Shown here piece after piece: positions 50,374 to 58,160 of a stretch of DNA of 64,000 nt. A program made the translations under genes and the position numbers. Positions within the stretch are counted from its first letter, which is position 1, and every line of letters begins with the position of its first letter. Origin of the DNA: Bacillota bacterium (GTDB lineage Bacteria; Bacillota; Clostridia; Christensenellales; SZUA-584). The stretch spans positions 1 through 64,000 of the forward strand of contig JAEZJG010000024.1 of the NCBI GenBank assembly GCA_023415795.1. Reading direction: 5' to 3'. The notes beneath the pieces were generated by a model that saw only the letters and a list, made by a program, of their open reading frames with translations, was not told where the DNA came from and searched no databases.

Positions 50374-51280
50374 CCGCAAAAGCTGCGATTGACAGAATGG
50401 TAGACAATGACAGCGTGGCTGAAACATACGCGCTCTCGCTGTCGTCCTCTACGTACACCGGCAGCACGTAAGGCGGCGGCAGCATGAACATCAGCACGAA
50501 CGCCCATTTCAGCGATTCACTCATCGGCATCAGTGCACCCAATCCAAAGACGACGGCCGCGCCAAGCAGCACCATGACCGCAAAGCGCGCCGCCACGGCG
50601 GCCAGTGCCGCACCAATCCCGGAGCGGCTGAACTGCAGCTCGAAGCCGACCACAAACAATATAACGACAGCAGTGGGGGCAGCGATAAAATCGAACGCGT
50701 GTGAGACGATGTTTCCGGCGGGGGTGCTGCCCAGCAACGCGCCAAGGCCGGTGGCACCGATGATGACGCCCAGCACGATTGTGACCATTACAGGCGATTT
50801 CGCCATGGATTTCAGCGTATGCCCGAACGAGACACCCTCGCCCTTCTTGAGTAGCGACAGGAACACGGTGAAAACGAACAGCACCTGACCCAAGTCTACC
50901 ATCGCGAAGCTGGCGATTTTGTCTGCGCCGAACAGCAGTGTATACAGTGCGTAGCCCAGCATACCCGCTTCAAAGCCCGTCAGCAGGAAGGGCGATGTGC
51001 GCATACGGGAGTGTGCTGCGCGTTTGAACAAGAAGCCAATACCCAGTGCAGTCAGGCAGACGCAGAACATGGCGACAGTGATGATAATGTTATCGAGACT
51101 GTACGACGAACTGTAGAAAGCCTTGAACAGAACCGCGGGCAGTGTGATGTTGACAACCAGCGCTTTGAGACCATCCACACCCTCCTTCTTGATGATACCA
51201 GTCCGGCGGCAAAGCATGCCGATGGGCAACATCAGCAGCACCGGCAATATCATTTGTATCACACCGAACAGTTTCTCCAT
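50354..51280 (-). CDS. AEC (auxin efflux carrier) family transporter
   Basis: The 308-residue protein has about ten membrane helices with the AEC pattern GMLCRRTGIIKKEGVDGLKA, LVVNITLPAVLF and a C-terminal MFMLPPPYVLPVYVED. Members export organic acids such as malate, or auxin-like compounds. The ATG at 51280 has GGAGG six bases upstream. In this organism a dicarboxylate substrate would fit the fumarate/succinate route, but this is inference. Confidence 0.88.
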   Translation of the reverse strand: MEKLFGVIQMILPVLLMLPIGMLCRRTGIIKKEGVDGLKALVVNITLPAVLFKAFYSSSYSLDNIIITVAMFCVCLTALGIGFLFKRAAHSRMRTSPFLLTGFEAGMLGYALYTLLFGADKIASFAMVDLGQVLFVFTVFLSLLKKGEGVSFGHTLKSMAKSPVMVTIVLGVIIGATGLGALLGSTPAGNIVSHAFDFIAAPTAVVILFVVGFELQFSRSGIGAALAAVAARFAVMVLLGAAVVFGLGALMPMSESLKWAFVLMFMLPPPYVLPVYVEDDSESAYVSATLSLSTILSIAAFAVIATLV

Positions 51281-51406
51281 GGGCATCCTCCGTAGTGTAT
51301 ACATATTATTCTAAAAACAATTGTATCAGCCAATACGGGTTGCCGCAACGGGTTTTGGGGCAAATGCCCGAATTAGCCGAACTGCAATTTTTGCTTCAAA
51401 TGATAG

Positions 51407-51435
51407 TTGACAGTCAATAAAACGGATAATATAAT
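51407..51435 (+). promoter_or_regulatory. Promoter of the T-box transcript
   Basis: TTGACA (51407-51412) and TATAAT (51430-51435) are exactly 17 bases apart, upstream of the T-box leader. Confidence 0.88.
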
Positions 51436-51444
51436 AAGTAGTAA

Positions 51445-51720
51445 TTACACAATTTTAGGCTGTGATGGGGCCAGTAGCGTTGATAAGCCGTCGCAAAGAG
51501 AGCCGCCGCTTGGTGCGAGGCGGACGCGGCTATGCGTGAAACTCACCCCGGAGCTTCGGAGCTGACAGATATGGATAGTATCTCAGGCTTCGACGAACCG
51601 CCTCCGCGTTATGGGAGGACGGGCGTGCATGCGCCCTGATGAGCTGGCGGCATATTGCCGCAAGCAGAGTGGTACCGCGAAACCTTTCGTCTCTGTATGG
51701 ACGAAGGGATTTTTTATTTA
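51445..51720 (+). promoter_or_regulatory. T-box riboswitch leader
   Basis: The leader has the diagnostic antiterminator sequence TGGTACCGCG at 51670-51679. A terminator stem follows (CCTTTCGTC...GACGAAGGG at about 51683-51707, then TTTTTTATTT). Stem I features are seen upstream, with AAAGAGAGCCGCCGC near 51495 and GTGAAACTCACCCCGGAG near 51536. The specifier may be CTC (51542-51544, Leu, followed by A). ACT (Thr) one register earlier is the alternative. It controls the acyl-CoA synthetase that starts 25 bases later. Confidence 0.93.
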
Positions 51721-51744
51721 CAGGAAATTTTTAGGGGGTTTGTT

Positions 51745-53400
51745 ATGCCGGAATTTATCAGTATGACCATCGGTGACTGGCTGGATCAAAAGGCCGCGGA
51801 GTATCCCGACCGGGAATGCAGCGTGCATCCGCTGGAGGGGCTGCGCTTTACGACTGCGGAGTTTCAGGCACAGGTCAACAAGGTGGCGCGCGGCCTTATG
51901 GCAATGGGCATCCAGAAGGGCGACCATGTGGCCATCTGGGCGACCAACTATCCGCAGTGGGTGCAGACACAGTTTGCCACGGCCAAGATCGGTGCGGTGC
52001 TGGTGACGGTTAATACCAACTACAAGAAATACGAGCTGGAATACCTCCTCAAGCAGTCGGATTCTAAGATGCTGATCATGATGGGCGGCACCAAGGACAA
52101 CAACTACGTGGATCACATCTATGCGGTTTGCCCCGAACTGACCAACAGCGAACCCGGCACTCTGGACAGCAAGAAGGTGCCCTTTCTGAAAACGGTCGTA
52201 TTTCTTGACGAGACCAAGCATGAGGGCATGTACAACTGGAGCGATGTGCTGCGGCTGTCCGACAAGGTAACTGAAGAGGAGCGTGCTGCCCGGCAGGCTT
52301 TGTGCGATCCGCACGATGTGATCAACATGCAGTATACGTCGGGCACCACGGGCTTTCCCAAGGGCGTGATGCTGACACATTACAATCTTGTCAACAACGG
52401 CAAGATCATCGGCGAATCGATGGCGTTCTCCAGCGAAGACCGACTGTGCATTACGGTGCCGCTTTTTCACTGCTTCGGCTGCGTGCTGGGCGTGATGGCG
52501 TCCATCACCAACGGCACGACGATGGTGTTTGTGGATCACTTCAACCCTGTCAACGTTCTCAAGGTGCTGGATATGGAGAAGTGCACCGCGTTCCATGGCG
52601 TGCCCACGATGTTTATCGCTATCATGGATCACCCGGACTTTGCGAAATACGATCTGTCGCACCTGCGCACCGGCATCATGGCGGGCGCGAATTGCCCGGT
52701 AGAGGTGATGAAGGCGGCCGCGGACAAGATGTACATGCGGCACATCACCAGCGTATATGGTCAGACGGAATCGTCGCCCGGCATCACGCAATCCACCGTG
52801 GAAGATCCGCTGGAGATTCGTGTGTCCACTGTCGGTCGTGCTTATCCCAATGTGGAGGCGCGCGTGGTGGATCCTGAAACGAACGAGGAGGTGCCGGCAA
52901 ACACCGTTGGTGAGATCGTGACACGCGGCTATCACGTGATGAAGGGGTATTACAAAATGCCCGAAGCCACGGCACAGGCGATTGACCGCGACGGCTGGCT
53001 GCACACGGGCGACCTGGGCGTGAAGGACGAGCAGGGGTATTACCGCATCACCGGGCGCTTGAAGGATATGGTCATCCGCGGCGGTGAGAACATCTATCCG
53101 CGCGAGATTGAGGAGTTCCTTTATACCCATCCGTCCGTGAAGGACGTGCAGGTGGTGGGCGTGCCGGATCACAAATACGGCGAAGAAGTGCTGGCTTGTG
53201 TGATTTTAAAGGAAGGCGCATCGGAGACTGAGGAAGCTATTGTGGAATACGTGAAGCAGGGGCTCTCCAAGCACAAAGCGCCGCGCTATGTCAAATTTGT
53301 GGATTCCTTCCCGATGACAGCAAGCGGCAAAATACAAAAATATAAGCTGCGTGAATGGGGCGTGGAAGCCCTGGGCTTAAAGCAGCCGGATAACGAATAA
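51745..53400 (+). CDS. AMP-forming acyl-CoA synthetase
   Basis: The 551-residue ANL-family enzyme has the P-loop-like YTSGTTGFPKGVMLTH, the core VYGQTESSPGITQ, DGWLHTGDLG, GRLKDMVIRGGENIYPREIE and the catalytic Lys in MTASGKIQKYKLRE. It forms acyl-CoA from a fatty or branched acid with ATP. ATG at 51745 is preceded by AGGGGG. The T-box before it means expression rises when a particular tRNA is uncharged, which is unusual for this class. Confidence 0.93.
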   Translation: MPEFISMTIGDWLDQKAAEYPDRECSVHPLEGLRFTTAEFQAQVNKVARGLMAMGIQKGDHVAIWATNYPQWVQTQFATAKIGAVLVTVNTNYKKYELEYLLKQSDSKMLIMMGGTKDNNYVDHIYAVCPELTNSEPGTLDSKKVPFLKTVVFLDETKHEGMYNWSDVLRLSDKVTEEERAARQALCDPHDVINMQYTSGTTGFPKGVMLTHYNLVNNGKIIGESMAFSSEDRLCITVPLFHCFGCVLGVMASITNGTTMVFVDHFNPVNVLKVLDMEKCTAFHGVPTMFIAIMDHPDFAKYDLSHLRTGIMAGANCPVEVMKAAADKMYMRHITSVYGQTESSPGITQSTVEDPLEIRVSTVGRAYPNVEARVVDPETNEEVPANTVGEIVTRGYHVMKGYYKMPEATAQAIDRDGWLHTGDLGVKDEQGYYRITGRLKDMVIRGGENIYPREIEEFLYTHPSVKDVQVVGVPDHKYGEEVLACVILKEGASETEEAIVEYVKQGLSKHKAPRYVKFVDSFPMTASGKIQKYKLREWGVEALGLKQPDNE

Positions 53401-53530
53401 CAATCGCCGGAAACGCAAACACATAAAAGGGCTATATGCTCTTTTTTGTTATTAGTGGCGGCACAATGGTTTTTCATGGTATACTCGTACTGGTTACGAT
53501 TTGACTTCATCTTATAGGGAGGTTGCGGAT

Positions 53531-54949
53531 ATGAGCAAACAACAGGCCGGCGTGATTGGGCTGGCGGTGATGGGAAAGAATCTGGCACTGAACATTGCGG
53601 AACGCGGATACGCGGTGTCTTTGTATAACCGGACACCGGAGAAGACGAAGGCTGCGATGGCCGAGGCGGGCAGCTTTGACATGACCGCCTATTACACTAT
53701 CGAGGATTTTGTGCGGTCGCTGACGCCGCCGCGCGTCATCATCATGATGGTGAAGGCGGGTGACGCGGTGGACGGCACTATACGCACGCTGCTGCCGTAC
53801 CTGACACCGGGAGATGTGCTGATTGACGGCGGCAACTCGTATTATATGGACACGATGCGCCGCATTGCTGAATTGGAAGCGGCGAACATCCGCTTCATAG
53901 GCGCGGGCATTTCGGGCGGCGAAGAGGGCGCGCGACGCGGACCTGCCATCATGCCGGGCGGCGATGAGTCGGCTTATGAGATTGCCGCGCCTATACTGAC
54001 GAGTATAGCAGCGGTGGCAGAGGGCGAGCCATGCTGTGCGTACATCGGCAAGGGCGGCGCGGGTCACTTTGTGAAGATGGTGCACAATGGCATCGAATAT
54101 GCGGACATGCAGCTGATCTGCGAGGCGTACGACATATTGCGCAATGTGTTAAAGCTGTCCGTGGCGGAGATACAGTCGGAATTTGCGGAGTGGAACCGGG
54201 GTGAGCTGAGCAGCTACCTCATAGAGATCACCGCCGATATATTGGGTAAGCAGGATTCGGAGACGGGTTTGCCTATGGTGGATGTAATTCTGGACGCGGC
54301 GGAGCACAAGGGCACGGGCAAGTGGACGAGCCAGACGGCGTTGGATTTGGGCGTCCCCGTTCCCACGATCACCGAGGCGGTATTCGAGCGGTATATCTCT
54401 GCGATGAAGCCGCTGCGTGTGGCGGCAAGCGCGGCGCTGAAGGGGCCGGAAGCCGCCGAGATTAACTCGAAGGCATTGACAGAGGCCGTCCGTCAAGCGC
54501 TGTATGCCAGCAAGATATGCGCATACGCTCAAGGCTTTGGTCTGATGGCGGCCGCGTCGGATAAGTACGGTTGGGAGCTGAAGCTGGACCGCATCGCGGG
54601 CATATTCAGGGGTGGCTGCATCATACGGGCGCAGTTCTTGAACAGCATCATGAGCGCTTACCAAGAGCAGCCGCAGCTGGCTAATCTGCTGCTGGATGAG
54701 GGCTTTGCCTATGTGATGAGCCGATACCAACAGGCATGGCGCGAAGTGGTGGGCGCGGCAATACAGGCAGGCTTGCCGGTGCCCGGCATGGCCAGTGCGC
54801 TGACGTATTATGATAGCCTTCGTGCGGCGCAGCTACCTATGAATTTGATGCAGGCGCAGCGCGATTATTTCGGTGCGCATACCTATCAACGCACGGACAA
54901 GAGCGGATATTTTCACACGCAATGGCAGGATGGCAACACCTGTTCCTGA
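53531..54949 (+). CDS. gnd: 6-phosphogluconate dehydrogenase (decarboxylating)
   Basis: The 472-residue protein has GVIGLAVMGKNLALNIA (NADP site), the substrate stretch FIGAGISGGEEGARRGP, catalytic Lys in GHFVKMVHNGIEY, and GTGKWTSQTALDLGV. It produces ribulose 5-phosphate and NADPH. ATG at 53531 has GGAGG eight bases upstream. It starts an operon with zwf and two more genes. Confidence 0.97.
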   Translation: MSKQQAGVIGLAVMGKNLALNIAERGYAVSLYNRTPEKTKAAMAEAGSFDMTAYYTIEDFVRSLTPPRVIIMMVKAGDAVDGTIRTLLPYLTPGDVLIDGGNSYYMDTMRRIAELEAANIRFIGAGISGGEEGARRGPAIMPGGDESAYEIAAPILTSIAAVAEGEPCCAYIGKGGAGHFVKMVHNGIEYADMQLICEAYDILRNVLKLSVAEIQSEFAEWNRGELSSYLIEITADILGKQDSETGLPMVDVILDAAEHKGTGKWTSQTALDLGVPVPTITEAVFERYISAMKPLRVAASAALKGPEAAEINSKALTEAVRQALYASKICAYAQGFGLMAAASDKYGWELKLDRIAGIFRGGCIIRAQFLNSIMSAYQEQPQLANLLLDEGFAYVMSRYQQAWREVVGAAIQAGLPVPGMASALTYYDSLRAAQLPMNLMQAQRDYFGAHTYQRTDKSGYFHTQWQDGNTCS

Positions 54950-54959
54950 CGGAGGGCAT

Positions 54960-56468
54960 ATGAATAAGGACGATAAGAATATAAACATGCCCGGACTGCT
55001 GGTGATATTCGGCGGCACGGGAGACCTGACGCACCGCAAGCTGATGCCCGCGCTGTACAATCTATGTGCGGACGGGCTGCTGCCTGAAAACTTCACCGTG
55101 GTGGCTGTGGGGCGCAGAGATATGACGGATGAACAGTATAGTGTACAGGTGCGCGAGTCGCTGGAGAAGTTCTCACGCAGTCGCATCAATGATGCCTGCT
55201 GGAGCAAGCTGCGCGCGGCTATCCGCTATTTCAGGCTGGATATCGAGGAAACGTCAGGCTATGTGGGTTTGGGCGAATATCTCAATTCGCTGGATGCGGA
55301 TGGACAGGGTATGGGTGGGCGCGTCTATTACCTCGCGGTCGCGCCGGAGCATTTTGTGACCATCGTGTCGGGCTTGCAGGCGGGCAAACTGTCGCAAAGC
55401 GGCGGCGTACATGGGCGGCTGGTGATCGAGAAACCGTTTGGCAAGGATCTTGCCACGGCACAAGCTTTGAACAGCAAGCTTCTTGAGGTGTTTCCGGAGG
55501 AGAGCATTTACCGTATCGATCACTATCTCGGCAAGGAGATGATACAAAACATCATGGTGCTGCGCTTTTGCAACACCGTGTTCGAGTCGCTGTGGAGCTC
55601 CCGGTATATTGATAACATACAGATATCGCTGTGCGAACGGCATGGTGTGGGCACGCGCGGCGGTTATTACGAGCAGTCGGGCGCGATGCGCGACATGGTG
55701 CAGAACCACGCGTTCCAGATACTCTCGATGGTGGCGATGGAGCCGCCCGGCAGCCTGGAGACTGAGGCGATCCGCGCCGAGAAGGTTAAGGTGATCCGCG
55801 CCATCGAGGGCATGACGCCGGAGTCGCTGGACAGCGATGTGGTGTTCGGGCAGTACGGGCGCGGTATGATCGGCACGCAGGCGGTGCCTGGCTACCGCGA
55901 GGAGGACAAAGTATCTCCCGAGTCGGTAAATGAGACGTTCGTGGCGCTCAAGCTGCACATCAATAACTTCCGCTGGGCTGGTACGCCGTTCTACATCCGT
56001 TCAGGCAAGCGAATGAAATCCGGTTCGGCGCAGATTGTGGTGCAGTTTAAAGAAATGCCCAATGTGCTTTATTTCAAAGACGGCGCTAAGCAGGACCCCA
56101 ATCTGCTGGTGATCCGCATACAGCCGGACGTGGGCGTGCTGTTCCAATTCAACACCAAGGATTCAGGCACGCAGAAGAGCATCGTCACCACCCGTATGGA
56201 TACCTGCTATGCCTGCCCTGCACAGGGGAATACGCCCGAGGCTTACGAGCGGCTGCTGTATGACATACTGCGCGGCGATGCAACGCTGTTCTCGCGCTGG
56301 GACGAGGTGGAGGCGTCGTGGAAGCTGGCAGACACCATCATTGAGCACAAGAAGAACGCGTGCTGCTCGCCCAACTATGCCGCCGGGACTATGGGGCCGC
56401 CTGAGGCAGACGCGCTGCTCGCGCGGGACGGACGCAAATGGCGGGACGAGACGGAGGAATGGCAATGA
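54960..56468 (+). CDS. zwf: Glucose-6-phosphate 1-dehydrogenase
   Basis: The 502-residue enzyme has VIFGGTGDLTHRKLMPAL, VIEKPFGKDLATAQ and the signature YRIDHYLGKEMIQNIMVLRF with active-site His. It yields 6-phosphogluconolactone. Start at 54960 with GGAGGG close upstream, ten bases after gnd. A dedicated lactonase gene (pgl) is not seen next to it. Confidence 0.97.
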   Translation: MNKDDKNINMPGLLVIFGGTGDLTHRKLMPALYNLCADGLLPENFTVVAVGRRDMTDEQYSVQVRESLEKFSRSRINDACWSKLRAAIRYFRLDIEETSGYVGLGEYLNSLDADGQGMGGRVYYLAVAPEHFVTIVSGLQAGKLSQSGGVHGRLVIEKPFGKDLATAQALNSKLLEVFPEESIYRIDHYLGKEMIQNIMVLRFCNTVFESLWSSRYIDNIQISLCERHGVGTRGGYYEQSGAMRDMVQNHAFQILSMVAMEPPGSLETEAIRAEKVKVIRAIEGMTPESLDSDVVFGQYGRGMIGTQAVPGYREEDKVSPESVNETFVALKLHINNFRWAGTPFYIRSGKRMKSGSAQIVVQFKEMPNVLYFKDGAKQDPNLLVIRIQPDVGVLFQFNTKDSGTQKSIVTTRMDTCYACPAQGNTPEAYERLLYDILRGDATLFSRWDEVEASWKLADTIIEHKKNACCSPNYAAGTMGPPEADALLARDGRKWRDETEEWQ

Positions 56469-57091
56469 AAATATACGATATCTCGATGACGATAACGCCC
56501 GATATGCCCGTTTACAAGGGGCGTGCGGAAAAAAGACCGCATATGTCTGCCGACAGCGACTTTGTGACGGGCACGGCGTATGAAACGCGCATTAACATGA
56601 ACCTGCACACCGGCACGCACATAGACGCGCCGCTGCATTTTGTGGAGGGTGGTGACACCATCGACCACATGCCGCTGGAGAAGACGGTCTGCAAATGCCG
56701 TGTCATCGATGTGACGCATGTGACGGCGGGGATATCATCCGCAGACCTTGAGGGAAAGCTGATAGAGGCGGGGGATTTCGTGCTGCTGAAATCGCGCAAC
56801 TCCTTTGAGAACATATTGGAGGGAGATTTCGTGTATCTGGACGGCACGGGTGCGCAGTATCTCAAAGAAAAGGGCATCGCGGGTGTGGGTTCCGACGCGC
56901 TGGGCATCGAGCGGGCACAGCCGGAGCATGAGACGCACAGGGCGCTGCTGGGCAGCGACATCGTGATACTGGAAGGGTTGCGGCTGGCGGATGTGCCCGA
57001 GGGGGAATATCTCTTAATTGCTGCGCCGGTGAAGATACAGGCGGAAGCTGCGCCCGTTCGGGCGATACTGATAGCCGGTCTGAGCAAATAG
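56465..57091 (+). CDS. Cyclase-family metal hydrolase (kynurenine formamidase-like)
   Basis: The 208-residue protein has the family motif HTGTHIDAPLHF plus LLKSRN and VGSDALGIE. These enzymes use metal to hydrolyse amide or lactone-like bonds. The ATG at 56465 overlaps the zwf stop (ATGA) and has GGAGG seven bases before it; an ATG at 56459 is too close to that signal. Tight coupling to zwf raises the possibility that it acts on 6-phosphogluconolactone. This is inference, since known members act on formylkynurenine, isatin and related compounds. Confidence 0.88.
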   Translation: MKIYDISMTITPDMPVYKGRAEKRPHMSADSDFVTGTAYETRINMNLHTGTHIDAPLHFVEGGDTIDHMPLEKTVCKCRVIDVTHVTAGISSADLEGKLIEAGDFVLLKSRNSFENILEGDFVYLDGTGAQYLKEKGIAGVGSDALGIERAQPEHETHRALLGSDIVILEGLRLADVPEGEYLLIAAPVKIQAEAAPVRAILIAGLSK

Positions 57092-57108
57092 TTTTGCGGA
57101 GGAGACAC

Positions 57109-57702
57109 GTGACAGAAGCGGCAATGAGAGAGGTTTTGCAGGAAAGCGCGGCGCAGCGGCAGGTGTGCAACGTGTATTTCTGGTATGACCGAAACTACTG
57201 GAACCTGATACCACTGACGATTGGCGACGAGCTGTTTTTATCTGCCGAGGAAGACGACTTTATCATTGATGGGTACACCATCCGCCGGTTTCGCGATCTG
57301 GACGATGTGGTCGCCAAGGACGATAAGTGCACCGAGATATTACACAAGGAAGGTGTGCTTGAGGCTATTCCTGTGCCGCCCGTCAGCTTGGAATCGTGGG
57401 AGCAGGTGTTCAAGGATCTGCATGAGTTGGGCGGCAACGTGATTGTGGAGATGGTGCGTCCCGATTCCGACGAGTTCGATTTCGTCATTGGGCGGATCGA
57501 GATCATATTGAAGCAGTCGGTGTTTGTGCGGCATTTTGACGCGGACGGCGTCTGGCAGGACAGACCGGTGAAGATATACTACAGCGATATCGCCAGCGTG
57601 ACGTTCGCCTCGCGCTATGTACGTGTTTTCTCAAAGTATCTGGATGAACCGCCCAAGGCGATAATAGCCATTAATAACCCGAATGGCTCATTAACCGAAT
57701 AA
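57109..57702 (+). CDS. Conserved-looking protein of unknown function
   Basis: The 197-residue soluble protein starts with GTG at 57109 (GGAGG six bases upstream). It reads QRQVCNVYFWYDRNYWNLIP near the N-terminus and has two repeated beta-rich segments (IIDGYTIRRFRDLDDV; FDFVIGRIEIILKQSVFVRH). I do not recognise the family. It is the last gene of the gnd-zwf operon. Confidence 0.7.
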   Translation: MTEAAMREVLQESAAQRQVCNVYFWYDRNYWNLIPLTIGDELFLSAEEDDFIIDGYTIRRFRDLDDVVAKDDKCTEILHKEGVLEAIPVPPVSLESWEQVFKDLHELGGNVIVEMVRPDSDEFDFVIGRIEIILKQSVFVRHFDADGVWQDRPVKIYYSDIASVTFASRYVRVFSKYLDEPPKAIIAINNPNGSLTE

Positions 57703-58160
57703 TGCGTTACAATTTATGGATAGAAAGCGAAATTACGGCGAGGGGATATAATGATTAATATAAAGGATTTTAACTGAAAAATGAAATACTAATAATTAAT
57801 ACTAATTATTTTATTGGCCGCCCTCTTCGTAATGAAAATTAAGTCAAGGTGTTATCAGATAAGGAGGCAATAAATCTACAAATAAAAGGTATTCTCAGAT
57901 TATCCAATCAGTATAAAAGAATGAAGTCGTCAATATAAAAATTATGCTATACTATAACATCCAACAAACAACAGTCTCTGCGACGGGGGCAATCGAAACC
58001 TCCGAAACCAAAACTATTTATTGATATATACACAAATAATAGTGGACAAACACCAATAAAAATCCGATTATAAAGATAGACGGGTAAGCAGCTGCGAACC
58101 GTCGGTTTGTTTTTCTCAAAATGCTACAGATTGAACAACTATGCTTTGGCGAGGGATACC
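57703..58160 (+). other. AT-rich gap with structured leader before the GGDEF/HD-GYP gene
   Basis: No gene is visible. From about 57965 the sequence becomes less AT-rich, with GGGGGCAATCGAAACCTCC (a possible hairpin) and then GACGGGT...ACCGTC at 58079-58107, followed by GGTTTGTTTTTCTC. The second hairpin with its T-run lies 50 bases before the start codon and could be an attenuator. It does not match the c-di-GMP-I consensus that I know. Confidence 0.45.

Noticed and set aside
51718..53172. 484-codon open frame on the minus strand across the acyl-CoA synthetase
   Set aside because: Shadow of the synthetase gene. Its translation is His/Arg-rich and matches nothing.
57960..58110. Possible c-di-GMP riboswitch before the GGDEF/HD-GYP gene
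   Set aside because: The conserved GGCAAACC and GACGCAAAGCC segments of the c-di-GMP-I class are missing. Only a generic attenuator-like hairpin can be supported.
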